Notes: generated by a model from the sequence alone, not told the origin. A stretch of DNA of 64,000 nt from Pseudomonas sp. 14P_8.1_Bac3 (GCF_025466085.1 NZ_JANLOD010000074.1:124001-188000); one strand, 5' to 3'; shown: positions 43,469-52,186, counted from the stretch's first letter. Numbers and translations are program-made.

Positions 43469-43699
43469 ATGGCACGTAAAGCCTTTGACACCTTCGAAGC
43501 CGTATCCGCCGTAGTGCCCCGTGAAGGCGGTTACTTCGCGGCGATTGCCACCAAGCCGATCGGTGGCTCCGGTGCACCACGCTTCAACAAGTTGCTGGAA
43601 GACCAGACCTTCAAGACCGCCAAAGACGCGGACGAAGCGGCCGCGCTGGAACTGACCCGCCTCAAGGGCGTCGGCGAAGACGGCGAGCTGATCTGGTAA
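43469..43699 (+). CDS. Small conserved-looking cytoplasmic protein
   Basis: A 76-residue protein, ATG 43469 with CAGGA upstream. It begins MARKAFDTFEAVSAVV and contains GGYFAAIATKPIGGSG. No signal peptide or transmembrane part. I do not recognise the family. Codon use matches the neighbours. It ends with TAA directly abutting the stop of the convergent flavin reductase gene. Confidence 0.65.
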   Translation: MARKAFDTFEAVSAVVPREGGYFAAIATKPIGGSGAPRFNKLLEDQTFKTAKDADEAAALELTRLKGVGEDGELIW

Positions 43700-44329
43700 T
43701 TACTTGACCGCCCCTGGGCGGAACATCTTGAACAATGCCTCCGGTCCCAGCTGAAAGTAATCCGCTGGCCCGCCGCCGCGCAGAATCGGTTCTGCCGCGG
43801 CGGTGTCGTACACCCCGTCCTTCAGCAGCCACTTGGCGATGTGCACGGCCACCACTTCGCCGAGGATCAGCCAGCTCGGCACCACGTTGCCGTCAGCGCG
43901 CTGCAACTGGATGATCTGGGTCACCTTGCACTCGAAGGACACCGGACTTTCGGCGACTCGCGGCACCTGAATGATTTTCGACGCCACGGGCGTCAACCCG
44001 GCCAACTCGAACTCGTTGACCTCCGGCGCGACCATCGCGCAGCTCTGGTTCATTTGCTCGGCCAGCGGACGGGTCGCCAGGTTCCAGGCGAATTCGCCGG
44101 TCTGCTCGATGTTGTTCAGGCTGTCTTTGCGCCCGACGCTGGAGAACCCGATGATCGGCGGAATGTAGTTGAAGGCGTTGAAGAAGCTGTAGGGCGCCAG
44201 GTTCAGGCGACCCTGGGCATCCTGGGACGAAATCCAGCCGATGGGGCGCGGGCCGACGATGGCGTTGAACGGATCGTGCGGAAGCCCGTGGCCGTGGGCG
44301 GGTTCGTAGAAGTGGATGTCGTCGGGCAT
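43700..44329 (-). CDS. Flavin reductase-like (FMN-binding) protein
   Basis: A 209-residue protein of the flavin reductase-like domain superfamily: the N-terminal FNAIVGPRPIGWISSQDAQG, NLAPYSFFNAFNYIPPIIGFSS and the NIEQTGEFAWNLA segments are typical of FMN-binding split-barrel reductases that supply reduced flavin or act as small oxidoreductases. The SD CAGGAA precedes ATG 44329. It is convergent with the small gene to its left with no spacing. Confidence 0.85.
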   Translation of the reverse strand: MPDDIHFYEPAHGHGLPHDPFNAIVGPRPIGWISSQDAQGRLNLAPYSFFNAFNYIPPIIGFSSVGRKDSLNNIEQTGEFAWNLATRPLAEQMNQSCAMVAPEVNEFELAGLTPVASKIIQVPRVAESPVSFECKVTQIIQLQRADGNVVPSWLILGEVVAVHIAKWLLKDGVYDTAAAEPILRGGGPADYFQLGPEALFKMFRPGAVK

Positions 44330-44360
44330 GGTGAATTCCTGGGACGTTGTTGGGGGGCGT

Positions 44361-44478
44361 GAAGGAGCGAGCTTGCTCCGGGCGACGTTCCGACGAAAAG
44401 CGTACGGGCAATGTGTTTATTCAGGTGGTCCACGTTATCGTTGTCGCCCAGCGCGAGCAAGCTCGCTCAAGCAAAGGG
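44361..44478. repeat. REP pair (REPIN), degenerate outer ends
   Basis: GAAGGAGCGAGCTTGCTCCG and GCGAGCAAGCTCGCTCAAGC. The outer ends have drifted from CTGTAGGAGC. It lies between divergent genes. Confidence 0.75.
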
Positions 44479-44592
44479 AGTGATTGCGGTTACGACAGAA
44501 TTTTCATCAAGCACTCACCTGTTTTTCACCGTGTTGCCCCCAGTCTGCGCAACTTTAAAAAGGTTGCCTCGCACACTGGAGCTAACACCCCG

Positions 44593-45348
44593 ATGAACAA
44601 ACTTCCACAAATCACCCTGGCGTTCTGGGTGATGAAAATCTGCGCGACGACCCTGGGGGAAACCGCAGGCGATTTGCTGTCGATGACCCTCAACGTCGGT
44701 TACGCCATCAGCTCGCTGATTCTGATCAGCGTGTTCGTGCTGACACTGGTCGCGCAACTGATCGCGAAAACCTACAGGCCGTTGCTCTACTGGATCGTGA
44801 TTCTGTCGACCAGCACGGCGGGCACGACCATGTCCGATTTCATGGACCGTACCCTTGGCCTGGGCTATGCCACGGGTTCGATGATTCTGATTGCGATACT
44901 GGCGGGGATTTTCGCGGCGTGGCGCTTGAGCGGCGACTCGCTGAACGTCACCAAGGTCCAGACCTTTCGCGGTGAGATGTTCTACTGGATGGCGATTCTG
45001 TTTTCCAACACCCTGGGCACTGCGCTGGGCGATTACCTGGCCGACGATTCGGGCCTGGGTTTTGCCGGCGGTGCGTTGCTGATCGGTTCGACCATTGCGT
45101 TCGTGGTGTTGCTGAAATACCTGACGAAGATTTCGTCGGTGGTGCTGTTCTGGGTGGCGTTCGTCCTGACTCGACCGTTCGGCGCGACGCTGGGTGACTT
45201 CCTGACCAAACCCCATGAAAAGGGCGGGCTGGATTTCGGCACGATTGGTTCGTCGTTAGTGTTGGCGGGGATTCTGGTGGTGTTGATCGCGGGCGCTTCC
45301 TATGCGCAGAACAGGTACGGGAAACAGCCGGTTGCCGAGTTAACCTGA
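44593..45348 (+). CDS. Membrane protein of four DUF347 repeats (COG4705)
   Basis: A 251-residue inner-membrane protein made of four similar units. Each has a short helix ending in a T(T/A)xGxxxxD motif followed by GLGYAxGSxIL: CATTLGETAGDLL, STSTAGTTMSDFM, FSNTLGTALGDYL, LTRPFGATLGDFL. The conserved Asp/Gly in every repeat could line a transport path. Function is not established to my knowledge. ATG 44593 with GGAG upstream; an earlier in-frame start would include non-coding sequence. Confidence 0.82.
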   Translation: MNKLPQITLAFWVMKICATTLGETAGDLLSMTLNVGYAISSLILISVFVLTLVAQLIAKTYRPLLYWIVILSTSTAGTTMSDFMDRTLGLGYATGSMILIAILAGIFAAWRLSGDSLNVTKVQTFRGEMFYWMAILFSNTLGTALGDYLADDSGLGFAGGALLIGSTIAFVVLLKYLTKISSVVLFWVAFVLTRPFGATLGDFLTKPHEKGGLDFGTIGSSLVLAGILVVLIAGASYAQNRYGKQPVAELT

Positions 45349-45356
45349 TACCGCGA

Positions 45357-45379
45357 AGAGGCCGGGATGACCGGCCTCT
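45357..45379. terminator. Hairpin between the convergent DUF347 and kgtP-like genes
   Basis: A perfect 9-bp stem AGAGGCCGG/CCGGCCTCT with loop GATGA. T-tracts on either side are weak. Confidence 0.7.
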
Positions 45380-45388
45380 CTGTTGCTG

Positions 45389-46711
45389 TCAGTCCGTTTC
45401 GATCCGCGAATGTTTGCGCGTGTCTTTCATGGTGATGTACACCAGCAACGACACGGCAATACAGGCGGTGACATACCAGTAGTAACCGGTTTCCATGCCG
45501 ATGCTCTTGAACCATAGCGCGATGTATTCGGCGGTGCCGCCGAAGATCGACACGGTCAGCGCGTACGGCAGGCCCACGCCCAGTGCACGGATTTCGGTCG
45601 GGAACAGTTCGGCCTTCACCACCGCGTTGATCGAGGTGTAGCCGCTGACGATGATCAGCGCTGCCATGATCAGGAAGAACGCGCCCCACCAGGACTGGAT
45701 GGTGTGCAGGGTGGTCAGGATCGGCACGGTGAACAGCGTGCCCAGAATGCCGAAGGCGATCAGGATCGGCCGGCGACCGACTTTATCCGACAGCCCGCCG
45801 ATGATCGGTTGCAGGCACATGAACAGGAACAGCGTGGCCGCGGAAATCGTGGTGGAGTCGGAGATGCTCATGCCGACCGTGTTCACCAGGTATTTCTGCA
45901 TGTAGGTGGTGTAGGTGTAGAACGCCAGCGTGCCGCCCATGGTCAGGCCGACCACGGTCATCAGTTCCTTCGGATGGCGCAGCAAGGTGCGCATGGCGCT
46001 TTCTTTTTTCGCTTTTTCGACCTTGTTGAACGACTCGGTCTCTTCCATGCCGCGACGCAGGTACAACGCCACCACCGCACACAGCGCGCCGATGGCGAAC
46101 GGGATGCGCCAGCCCCAGGCGTACAGCTCTTCAGTGGTGAGGATGTTCTGCAGCACGATCAGCACGCCCAGCGCGATGAGCTGACCGGAGATCAGGGTCA
46201 CGTACTGGAAGCTGGAGAAGAAGCCGCGACGTTCCCTGGTCGCCATCTCGCTGAGGTAGGTGGCCGAGGTGCCGTACTCGCCGCCGACCGACAGGCCCTG
46301 CAGCAGGCGGGCGAACACCAGCAGGATCGGTGCGCCGATGCCGATGGTTTCATAGCCCGGGCTCAGGGCAATCAGCAGCGAGCCGAAGCACATCAGGTAG
46401 ACCGAGGCCATCAGGGCCTTTTTGCGTCCGACCTTGTCGGCGTACAGGCCCATCACCCAGCCGCCGATCGGGCGCATCAGGAAGCCCACGGCAAAGATCG
46501 CGGCGGTGTTGAGCAGTTGGGCGGTAGTGTCGCCTTTCGGGAAAAAGGCCTTGGCGAAGTACAAGGAGAAGGCGGCGTAGACGTACCAGTCGTACCACTC
46601 GACCATGTTGCCGACCGAACCGCTGAAGATCGATTTGATCCGGCTGGAGGTGGTTCTTGCTTTAGCCGGCGCGGCAGCCGACCCAAGGGGCAGGGTATTG
46701 GAGTTATCCAT
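45389..46711 (-). CDS. kgtP: MFS dicarboxylate/alpha-ketoglutarate:H+ symporter (KgtP-like)
   Basis: A 440-residue transporter of the metabolite:H+ symporter (MHS) family. The characteristic opening GSVGNMVEWYDWYVYAAFSLYFA (in parts, about residues 31-53), the GGWVMGLYADKVGRKKAL loop (motif A) and RLLQGLSVGGEYGTSATYLSE are visible. It has twelve hydrophobic segments. Alpha-ketoglutarate is the most likely substrate. The upstream region has a sigma-54 promoter and paired dyads, and the DctB/DctD-type genes lie directly upstream, so the pair should switch it on when the substrate is outside. Its SD lies in a 12-bp palindrome (GAAGGATCCTTC, 46713-46724). Confidence 0.82.
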   Translation of the reverse strand: MDNSNTLPLGSAAAPAKARTTSSRIKSIFSGSVGNMVEWYDWYVYAAFSLYFAKAFFPKGDTTAQLLNTAAIFAVGFLMRPIGGWVMGLYADKVGRKKALMASVYLMCFGSLLIALSPGYETIGIGAPILLVFARLLQGLSVGGEYGTSATYLSEMATRERRGFFSSFQYVTLISGQLIALGVLIVLQNILTTEELYAWGWRIPFAIGALCAVVALYLRRGMEETESFNKVEKAKKESAMRTLLRHPKELMTVVGLTMGGTLAFYTYTTYMQKYLVNTVGMSISDSTTISAATLFLFMCLQPIIGGLSDKVGRRPILIAFGILGTLFTVPILTTLHTIQSWWGAFFLIMAALIIVSGYTSINAVVKAELFPTEIRALGVGLPYALTVSIFGGTAEYIALWFKSIGMETGYYWYVTACIAVSLLVYITMKDTRKHSRIETD

Positions 46712-46774
46712 TGAAGGATCCTTCGTTTAATTGTTTTTGTGGAGCGCGTTGAAACGCAGCCTGCGGGGGCTATA

Positions 46775-46789
46775 GCAGGAGGTGTGCCA
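46775..46789 (-). promoter_or_regulatory. Sigma-54 (-24/-12) promoter of the kgtP-like gene
   Basis: On the minus strand the sequence reads TGGCAC-ACCTC-CTGC, with the invariant GG and GC exactly 10 bases apart. It predicts a 5' leader of about 50 nt before the start at 46711. Confidence 0.78.
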
Positions 46790-46831
46790 ATTGAAGGAGG
46801 GCCGGTCTAGAGGGGGTTTGCCGGCGGAGTG

Positions 46832-46877
46832 AGCGGAAATCCGCTTATTGAGGAGGAGGGTTGAGCGGAAAACTGCT
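46832..46877. promoter_or_regulatory. Paired upstream activator sites for the NtrC-family regulator
   Basis: AGCGGAAATCCGCT (46832-46845) is a perfect dyad, and AGCGGAAAACTGCT (46864-46877) is the same site with two changes. Their centres are 32 bp apart (three helical turns), 50-90 bp upstream of the -24 element, the expected layout for dimers of a sigma-54 activator. Confidence 0.65.
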
Positions 46878-46909
46878 TACACGGCTCGAAGATTGAGGTT
46901 GCCTGTGCC

Positions 46910-46993
46910 GGCCTCTTCGCGGGCAAGCCCGCTCCCACAATGGTCCGCTGTACAGCGTCCAAATGTGGGAGCGGGCTTGCCCGCGAAGAGGCC
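46910..46993. repeat. REP pair (REPIN)
   Basis: GGCCTCTTCGCGGGCAAGCC and its inverse GGCTTGCCCGCGAAGAGGCC, almost perfect arms. It separates the response regulator gene from the kgtP-like promoter region. Confidence 0.85.
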
Positions 46994-47011
46994 AGTCCAG
47001 ACACTGAACAT

Positions 47012-48346
47012 TCAACTGCCTGGCACAAACATCTCGCGATTGAGCCCATGTCGCTGCATCTTTTCATTGAACGTCCGGCGCGGCAGTTGCAACTCTTCCA
47101 GCACCGCCTTCACATCGCCCTTGTGCCGGGTCAACGCCGCGCGCAGACATTGGGCCTCGAACGCTTCCTGCTGGGCCGCCAGCGATTGTCCCGGCTCGAC
47201 GCCGACCGGCTCCGGCTCGCCCAGCCCCAGTACCTGGCGCTCTGCGACGTTCGCCAGTTCCCGCACATTGCCCGGCCAGTCGTGGCTGAGCAGATGGCTC
47301 AGCTGTGGCCCGCTCAGCGGTGGAAGGGTACGGCCCAAACGCTCGGCAGCGCTCTGCGCAAACGACTCGAACAGCAGCGGGATATCTTCACGGCGATCGC
47401 GCAACGGTGGCAAGCGCAGCTCGGCAACGTTCAGACGATACGCCAGGTCCTCGCGAAAGCGCCCGGCCCGCGCCTCGTCCAGAAGATCGGGTTTGGTCGC
47501 GGCGATGATCCGCAAATCCACGCGAATGCTCTGATTGGAACCCAGGCGTTCCAGCTTCTGTTCCTGCAACACCCGCAGCAATTTGACTTGCTGGGCCAGC
47601 GGCATGCTTTCGATCTCATCGAGAAACAGCGTGCCGCCATCGGCGTATTCGAGCTTGCCGATACGTTTACCCTGGGCACCGGTAAACGCGCCGCTCTCGT
47701 GGCCGAACAACTCGGCTTCGAACAACTGCTCGGGAATCGCCGCGCAATTGAGCGCAACAAACGGCTTGTCGGCGCGTGGGCCGAAGTCATGCAGGCAACG
47801 GGCGACCAATTCCTTGCCGCTGCCGGTTTCGCCGCGGATCAACACGTTGACCGGCAGCGCTGCGAGGTCCAGCACTTGCCGGCGCAGGGTTTGCAAACCA
47901 CGGGAGACGCCAAGCAATGTCGCGTCGAGTTTGGCGCGATTGTCCGCCTGCTCGTGCAGGGCACGGTTTTCCAGGACCAGCCGGCGCTTGTCCAATGCAC
48001 GGCGCAAACTGCCAAGCAGGGTTTCCGGGCTGAAGGGTTTTTCGAGGAAGTCGTAGGCGCCATCGCGCATGGCGTCGACCGCCATCGGCACATCGCCGTG
48101 GCCGGTCAGCAGGATCACCGGCAGATCGGCGTCGCGCCGCTGCACCTCGGCCAGCAATTCCAGGCCCGTCATGCCGGGCATGCGCACGTCGCTGAGGATC
48201 ACGCCGGGAAAATGCCTGGGCAATTGCGCCAGGCATTCATCGGCACGGCTGAACAGCTGCACCTCGAACCCCGACAGGCTCAGCCATTGTTCGACGGCGC
48301 TGCGGATGCTGCTTTCGTCGTCGACTACCATCACGGAACTCAGCAT
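47012..48346 (-). CDS. Sigma-54-dependent response regulator (DctD/MifR-like)
   Basis: A 444-residue NtrC-family regulator. It has a receiver domain (DDESS start; phospho-acceptor Asp in VILSDVRMP about residue 53), an AAA+ domain with Walker A GETGSGKE, the sigma-54-contacting GAFTGA loop and Walker B GGTLFLDEIESM, and a C-terminal Fis-type HTH (KAVLEELQLPRRTFNEKMQRHG in parts). It starts 7 nt inside the kinase gene. In P. aeruginosa MifSR controls alpha-ketoglutarate uptake and DctBD controls C4-dicarboxylate uptake; I cannot separate these two by eye. Confidence 0.9.
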   Translation of the reverse strand: MLSSVMVVDDESSIRSAVEQWLSLSGFEVQLFSRADECLAQLPRHFPGVILSDVRMPGMTGLELLAEVQRRDADLPVILLTGHGDVPMAVDAMRDGAYDFLEKPFSPETLLGSLRRALDKRRLVLENRALHEQADNRAKLDATLLGVSRGLQTLRRQVLDLAALPVNVLIRGETGSGKELVARCLHDFGPRADKPFVALNCAAIPEQLFEAELFGHESGAFTGAQGKRIGKLEYADGGTLFLDEIESMPLAQQVKLLRVLQEQKLERLGSNQSIRVDLRIIAATKPDLLDEARAGRFREDLAYRLNVAELRLPPLRDRREDIPLLFESFAQSAAERLGRTLPPLSGPQLSHLLSHDWPGNVRELANVAERQVLGLGEPEPVGVEPGQSLAAQQEAFEAQCLRAALTRHKGDVKAVLEELQLPRRTFNEKMQRHGLNREMFVPGS

Positions 48347-50106
48347 GGGCCAGCGACCTCCGGATCGATGGGCAGGGTGACGGTGAACACCGCGCCGTTG
48401 GCGTGATTGTTGGCGCTCAGGCGTCCGCCGGATTCGTGAACGATGGCAAAGGATACGGCCAGACCGATGCCCAGGCCATCGCCCACCGGTTTGGTGGTGA
48501 AAAACGGGTCGAAGACCTTCGCGAGGTTTTCATCCGCAATGCCGCTGCCGTTATCGATGACGCTCAGGCGCCACAGCTGTTCGTCGGCTTCGAGGCGGAT
48601 TTCCAGGCGTTTGCAGGGTTTGTCCTGCATCGCGTCCAGGGCGTTGCGCAGCAGATTGATCAGCACTTGTTCCAGGCGAATCGCATCACCGCGCACCCAC
48701 GCCGGGCGGGTCAGGTGCAGCACGGTGCTGACCTGTTCATCGCGCAGACGGGTGTCGAGCAGTTGCAGCGATTGGTCAACCACCGCCGCGAGGTCAAGGC
48801 GTTCGCGCAGGCCGCTGGGGCTTTTGCGGGCGAAGGTTTTCAGGTGGCCGGTAAGGGCCGCCATGCGCGTCAGCATGTCATCCACCGGTTTCAGCGCCTT
48901 GTAGGCGTCGTCCACCCGGCCGTGATCGAGCAACAGGCGCAAGGTCGCCAGTTGCATGCGCTGCGCGGTCAGTGGCTGATTGATCTCGTGGGCCAGCGCC
49001 GCCGACATCTGCCCGAGCGCCGCGAGTTTGGCCGATTGCACCAGGCCGTCCTGGGCGGTGCGCAGGTCACGGGTGCGTTCTTCCACCAGTTGTTCGAGTT
49101 CTTCACGGCTGCGCTGGCGCATTTTCGCCAGGCGCCAGCGCTGGTTGAGGAACAGCAGCAGAAACACCAGGGTCAGCCACAGGCCGGCGGCGGCGAGCGC
49201 GGCGTTGCGAGTGTCCTCGAACGCCACCTGCGGCCGGCGCAGCAGGTGCAGGGTCCAGCCTTCGGCGGCGAGCGGCAGGGATTCCCACAGGTAATCCGCG
49301 TTACCGTCCGGACCATCGACCCGCGCCAGTTCGCTGTTGTCGTCGAAGCGGCGCAGGGACTGATAGTCCAGCAACGTCAGCGGTTGTTTGTCGTATTGAC
49401 GGGTGGCCTTGAGTTCGGCGTGATCACTGTCATCGAGCGGTTTCAGCAGGCGATAGCGCCAGCCCGGCTGGTTGGCGATGAAGACAATGCCTCGGGCGTC
49501 GCTGACCAGCAGGGTGTCGCTGCCCTGGCGCCATTCGCGTTCCAGTTCGGGAAACTCGAGTTTCACCACCATGGCGCCGAGGAACCGGCCATCGTCCGCG
49601 GTCACCGCGCTGGACAGGAAATAACCGGGAATGCCGCTGGTCACGCCCACCGCGTAAAAACGCCCGGTGCCTTGGGTGCGGGTCTGGCTGAAATACGGAC
49701 GGAAGCCGTAATTGTGACCGACGTAGCTGCTGGGCAGGCGCCAGTTGCTCGCCGCCACGGCGAGGCCGGTGTGATCGAGCAGTTCCAGGGTCGAGGAGTC
49801 GGCCGCGCCGTTGATCTTTTCCAGTTTGCGATTCAGCGCGTCCTGCTGTTCGGGCGTGACCGGGCCGTTGAGCGCCGAGCGCAACTCCGGGTCCAGCGCC
49901 AGCACCGCGGGCAGCGCGCGGTAACGTTCGATCAGGGTGTGCAGGGAGGTGGCGTACAGGCCCAGTTGCTGATTGGCACGGGCCGCGTCTTCCACCAGTG
50001 CCTGGCGCTCGGCGTGGCGCGTGGCCAGGGTCGCGGCCAGGACGGTGCCGGCGAGGATCACCACGGTATAGAGCGTCAGGCGCAAGGGGCGAGAGGACTC
50101 GAACAT
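48340..50106 (-). CDS. Sensor histidine kinase (DctB/MifS-like)
   Basis: About 588 residues. TM1 is at residues about 9-30, then a large periplasmic Cache-like sensor domain (to about 285), TM2 at about 290-312, a coiled-coil linker, the H-box LAALGQMSAALAHEINQPL, the N-box LINLLRNALDAM, the G1 box DNGSGI and the F/G2 boxes DPFFTTKPVGDGLGIGL. The start is uncertain: ATG 50106 gives a clean signal anchor, ATG 50145 is possible; neither has a strong SD. It senses an external organic acid and phosphorylates the overlapping response regulator. Confidence 0.87.
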   Translation of the reverse strand: MFESSRPLRLTLYTVVILAGTVLAATLATRHAERQALVEDAARANQQLGLYATSLHTLIERYRALPAVLALDPELRSALNGPVTPEQQDALNRKLEKINGAADSSTLELLDHTGLAVAASNWRLPSSYVGHNYGFRPYFSQTRTQGTGRFYAVGVTSGIPGYFLSSAVTADDGRFLGAMVVKLEFPELEREWRQGSDTLLVSDARGIVFIANQPGWRYRLLKPLDDSDHAELKATRQYDKQPLTLLDYQSLRRFDDNSELARVDGPDGNADYLWESLPLAAEGWTLHLLRRPQVAFEDTRNAALAAAGLWLTLVFLLLFLNQRWRLAKMRQRSREELEQLVEERTRDLRTAQDGLVQSAKLAALGQMSAALAHEINQPLTAQRMQLATLRLLLDHGRVDDAYKALKPVDDMLTRMAALTGHLKTFARKSPSGLRERLDLAAVVDQSLQLLDTRLRDEQVSTVLHLTRPAWVRGDAIRLEQVLINLLRNALDAMQDKPCKRLEIRLEADEQLWRLSVIDNGSGIADENLAKVFDPFFTTKPVGDGLGIGLAVSFAIVHESGGRLSANNHANGAVFTVTLPIDPEVAGPC

Positions 50107-50162
50107 GCTGGGCGTTACACACTGTTTACGGAGGGGGCGCACCATACCATGCACACGCTTTC

Positions 50163-50188
50163 CCCTGTAGGAGCTCGCTCCGACAGGG
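50163..50188. repeat. Partial REP sequence
   Basis: CCTGTAGGAGCTCGCTCC then GACAGG, a shortened REP hairpin next to the fumarase terminator. Confidence 0.6.
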
Positions 50189-50203
50189 GATGCGTCGGCA
50201 AAA

Positions 50204-50237
50204 AAAAGGCGACGGGAGCATGCTCCGGTCGCCTTTT
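50204..50237. terminator. fumA terminator
   Basis: Stem AAAAGGCGACgGGAGCA with its complement, 17 bp with one mismatch and no unpaired loop bases beyond the centre. An A-run at the left gives a T-tract on the minus strand. Confidence 0.85.
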
Positions 50238-50254
50238 CCTGTCAGTCGAAGCGC

Positions 50255-51778
50255 TTACTGCACTTCCACTGCCAGGCTTTCACTGATCTTTTTCTGCCAG
50301 ATGGCAGGACCGGTGATGTGTACCGACTCGCCCTTGCTGTCGACCGCAACGGTCACCGGCATGTCTTTGACGTCGAACTCGTAGATCGCTTCCATGCCCA
50401 GTTCGGCGAAGGCGACCACGCGGGATTTCTTGATCGCTTGCGCCACCAGGTAAGCCGCGCCGCCCACTGCCATCAAGTAAACCGCCTTGTGGTCCTTGAT
50501 CGCGTCGATGGCGGTCGGGCCGCGTTCGGATTTGCCGATCATGCCCAGCAGGCCGGTTTGCTCGAGGATCTGACGGGTGAACTTGTCCATCCGCGTTGCG
50601 GTGGTCGGACCGGCAGGCCCCACCACTTCTTCGCGCACCGGATCAACCGGGCCCACGTAATAGATGAAGCGACCCTTGAGGTCCACCGGCAGGGTTTCAC
50701 CCTTGTTCAGCATCTCGACCATGCGCTTGTGCGCGGCGTCGCGACCAGTGAGCATCTTGCCGTTGAGCAGGACGGTTTCGCCCGGCTTCCAGCTTTGCAC
50801 TTCTTCCGGGGTCAGGGTGTCGAGGTTGACGCGACGGGCCGACGGGCCGGCTTCCCAGACGATTTCCGGGTAGGCGTCCAGCGGTGGCGCTTCCAGCGAA
50901 GCCGGGCCGGAACCGTCGAGCACGAAGTGCGCGTGACGGGTAGCGGCGCAGTTCGGGATCATGCACACCGGCAGGGAGGCGGCGTGGGTCGGGTAGTCCA
51001 TGATCTTCACGTCGAGCACGGTGGTCAGGCCACCCAGGCCCTGGGCGCCGATGCCCAGCTGGTTGACCTTCTCGAACAGCTCCAGGCGCATCTCTTCGAT
51101 ACGGTTGGACGGGCCGCGCTTTTTCAGCTCGTGGATGTCGATGGATTCCATCAACACTTCCTTGGCCATCACCGCGGCTTTCTCGGCCGTGCCGCCGATG
51201 CCGATGCCCAGCATGCCCGGTGGGCACCAGCCGGCACCCATGGTCGGAACGGTCTTCAGTACCCAGTCGACGATCGAGTCGGACGGGTTGAGCATGGCCA
51301 TCTTCGACTTGTTCTCGGAGCCGCCGCCCTTGGCTGCCACGTCCACTTCCACGGTGTTACCCGGAACGATGGAGTAGTGGATCACGGCCGGGGTGTTGTC
51401 CTTGGTGTTTTTGCGAGCGCCCGCCGGGTCGGCGAGGATCGAGGCACGCAAGACGTTTTCCGGCAGGTTGTAGGCCCGGCGCACGCCTTCGTTGATCATG
51501 TCGTCCAGGCCCATGGTGGCGCCATCCCAACGCACGTCCATGCCGACACGGACAAACACGGTGACGATGCCGGTGTCCTGGCAGATCGGACGGTGGCCGG
51601 TGGCGCACATGCGCGAGTTGATCAGGATCTGCGCCATCGAATCGCGGGCTGCTGGCGATTCTTCGCGCAGGTAGGCTTCGTGCATCGCCTGGATGAAGTC
51701 AACGGGGTGGTAATAGGAAATGAATTGCAGGGCGTCGGCAACGCTCTGAATCAGGTCGTCTTGCTTGATCACGGTCAT
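50255..51778 (-). CDS. fumA: Class I fumarate hydratase (Fe-S)
   Basis: A 507-residue TCA-cycle enzyme interconverting fumarate and malate, oxygen-sensitive [4Fe-4S] type with the alpha and beta parts fused. The cluster-ligating Cys are expected in CQDTG (PICQDTGIV), in the MIPNCAATRH region and in a GxG-rich segment (GWCPPGMLGIGIGG). ATG 51778 has the SD AGAGGAG. Length equals PA4333 (507 residues), and the next genes sadC, ferredoxin reductase and pykA follow PAO1 order. Confidence 0.93.
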   Translation of the reverse strand: MTVIKQDDLIQSVADALQFISYYHPVDFIQAMHEAYLREESPAARDSMAQILINSRMCATGHRPICQDTGIVTVFVRVGMDVRWDGATMGLDDMINEGVRRAYNLPENVLRASILADPAGARKNTKDNTPAVIHYSIVPGNTVEVDVAAKGGGSENKSKMAMLNPSDSIVDWVLKTVPTMGAGWCPPGMLGIGIGGTAEKAAVMAKEVLMESIDIHELKKRGPSNRIEEMRLELFEKVNQLGIGAQGLGGLTTVLDVKIMDYPTHAASLPVCMIPNCAATRHAHFVLDGSGPASLEAPPLDAYPEIVWEAGPSARRVNLDTLTPEEVQSWKPGETVLLNGKMLTGRDAAHKRMVEMLNKGETLPVDLKGRFIYYVGPVDPVREEVVGPAGPTTATRMDKFTRQILEQTGLLGMIGKSERGPTAIDAIKDHKAVYLMAVGGAAYLVAQAIKKSRVVAFAELGMEAIYEFDVKDMPVTVAVDSKGESVHITGPAIWQKKISESLAVEVQ

Positions 51779-51983
51779 GAGTCGCGCTCCTCTAAAAGAC
51801 GGGAACATTCAATAAGGTGCTTGCAGCTTGGGTGCATCGGTCGGTTGCAAGCACCTTTCAAGGCACGCCGGCATGCTGGCGCGACGCTAAAAAGGCGCGG
51901 CAGTATAGCGCGCCTCGCTGGCGGGTACACGCGCCGGCAGTCAATCGTTGGTCGTACGGACCAAGCTGGCGAACGCGCACTCA

Positions 51984-52080
51984 CCTGTAGGTGTCGGAGC
52001 TTGCTGGCGATAGCGGTGTAACAGCCGAGATAAATGTTGAATATCAGATCGCTATCGCCAGCAAGCTCGGCTCCTACAGG
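51984..52080. repeat. REP pair (REPIN), GCTTGCTGGCGATAGC class
   Basis: CCTGTAGGTGTCGGAGCTTGC and CGCTATCGCCAGCAAGCTC with CCTACAGG at the ends. The 453-bp gap 51779-52231 otherwise contains only the fumA promoter region and a dyad upstream of sadC. Confidence 0.85.
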
Positions 52081-52172
52081 TCGGGGTGTCTGCATAAATG
52101 GGGGGAGGATCTAAAGTCATGCCCTTGACGCCAGTTTTTAGCCCGAAAATTGAATGGTCATTTATCCGGCTC

Positions 52173-52186
52173 GCCACTAAAGTGGC
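52173..52186. promoter_or_regulatory. Perfect dyad upstream of sadC, FleQ-box-like
   Basis: GCCACT-AA-AGTGGC is a perfect inverted repeat 45 bp before the sadC GTG start. It matches the FleQ consensus as I recall it (GTCAATAAATTGAC) at 10 of 14 positions, including the central TAAA. Candidate only. Confidence 0.35.

Noticed and set aside
48403..50286. Long open frame (about 627 codons) on the plus strand
   Set aside because: It lies antisense to the sensor kinase gene, is rich in Gly, Val, Gln and Arg and has no SD or recognisable domain. High GC content opens such frames.
50318..52021. Long open frame (567 codons) on the plus strand
   Set aside because: Antisense to fumA; composition dominated by His, Gly, Arg and Val; the fumarase on the other strand is certain.
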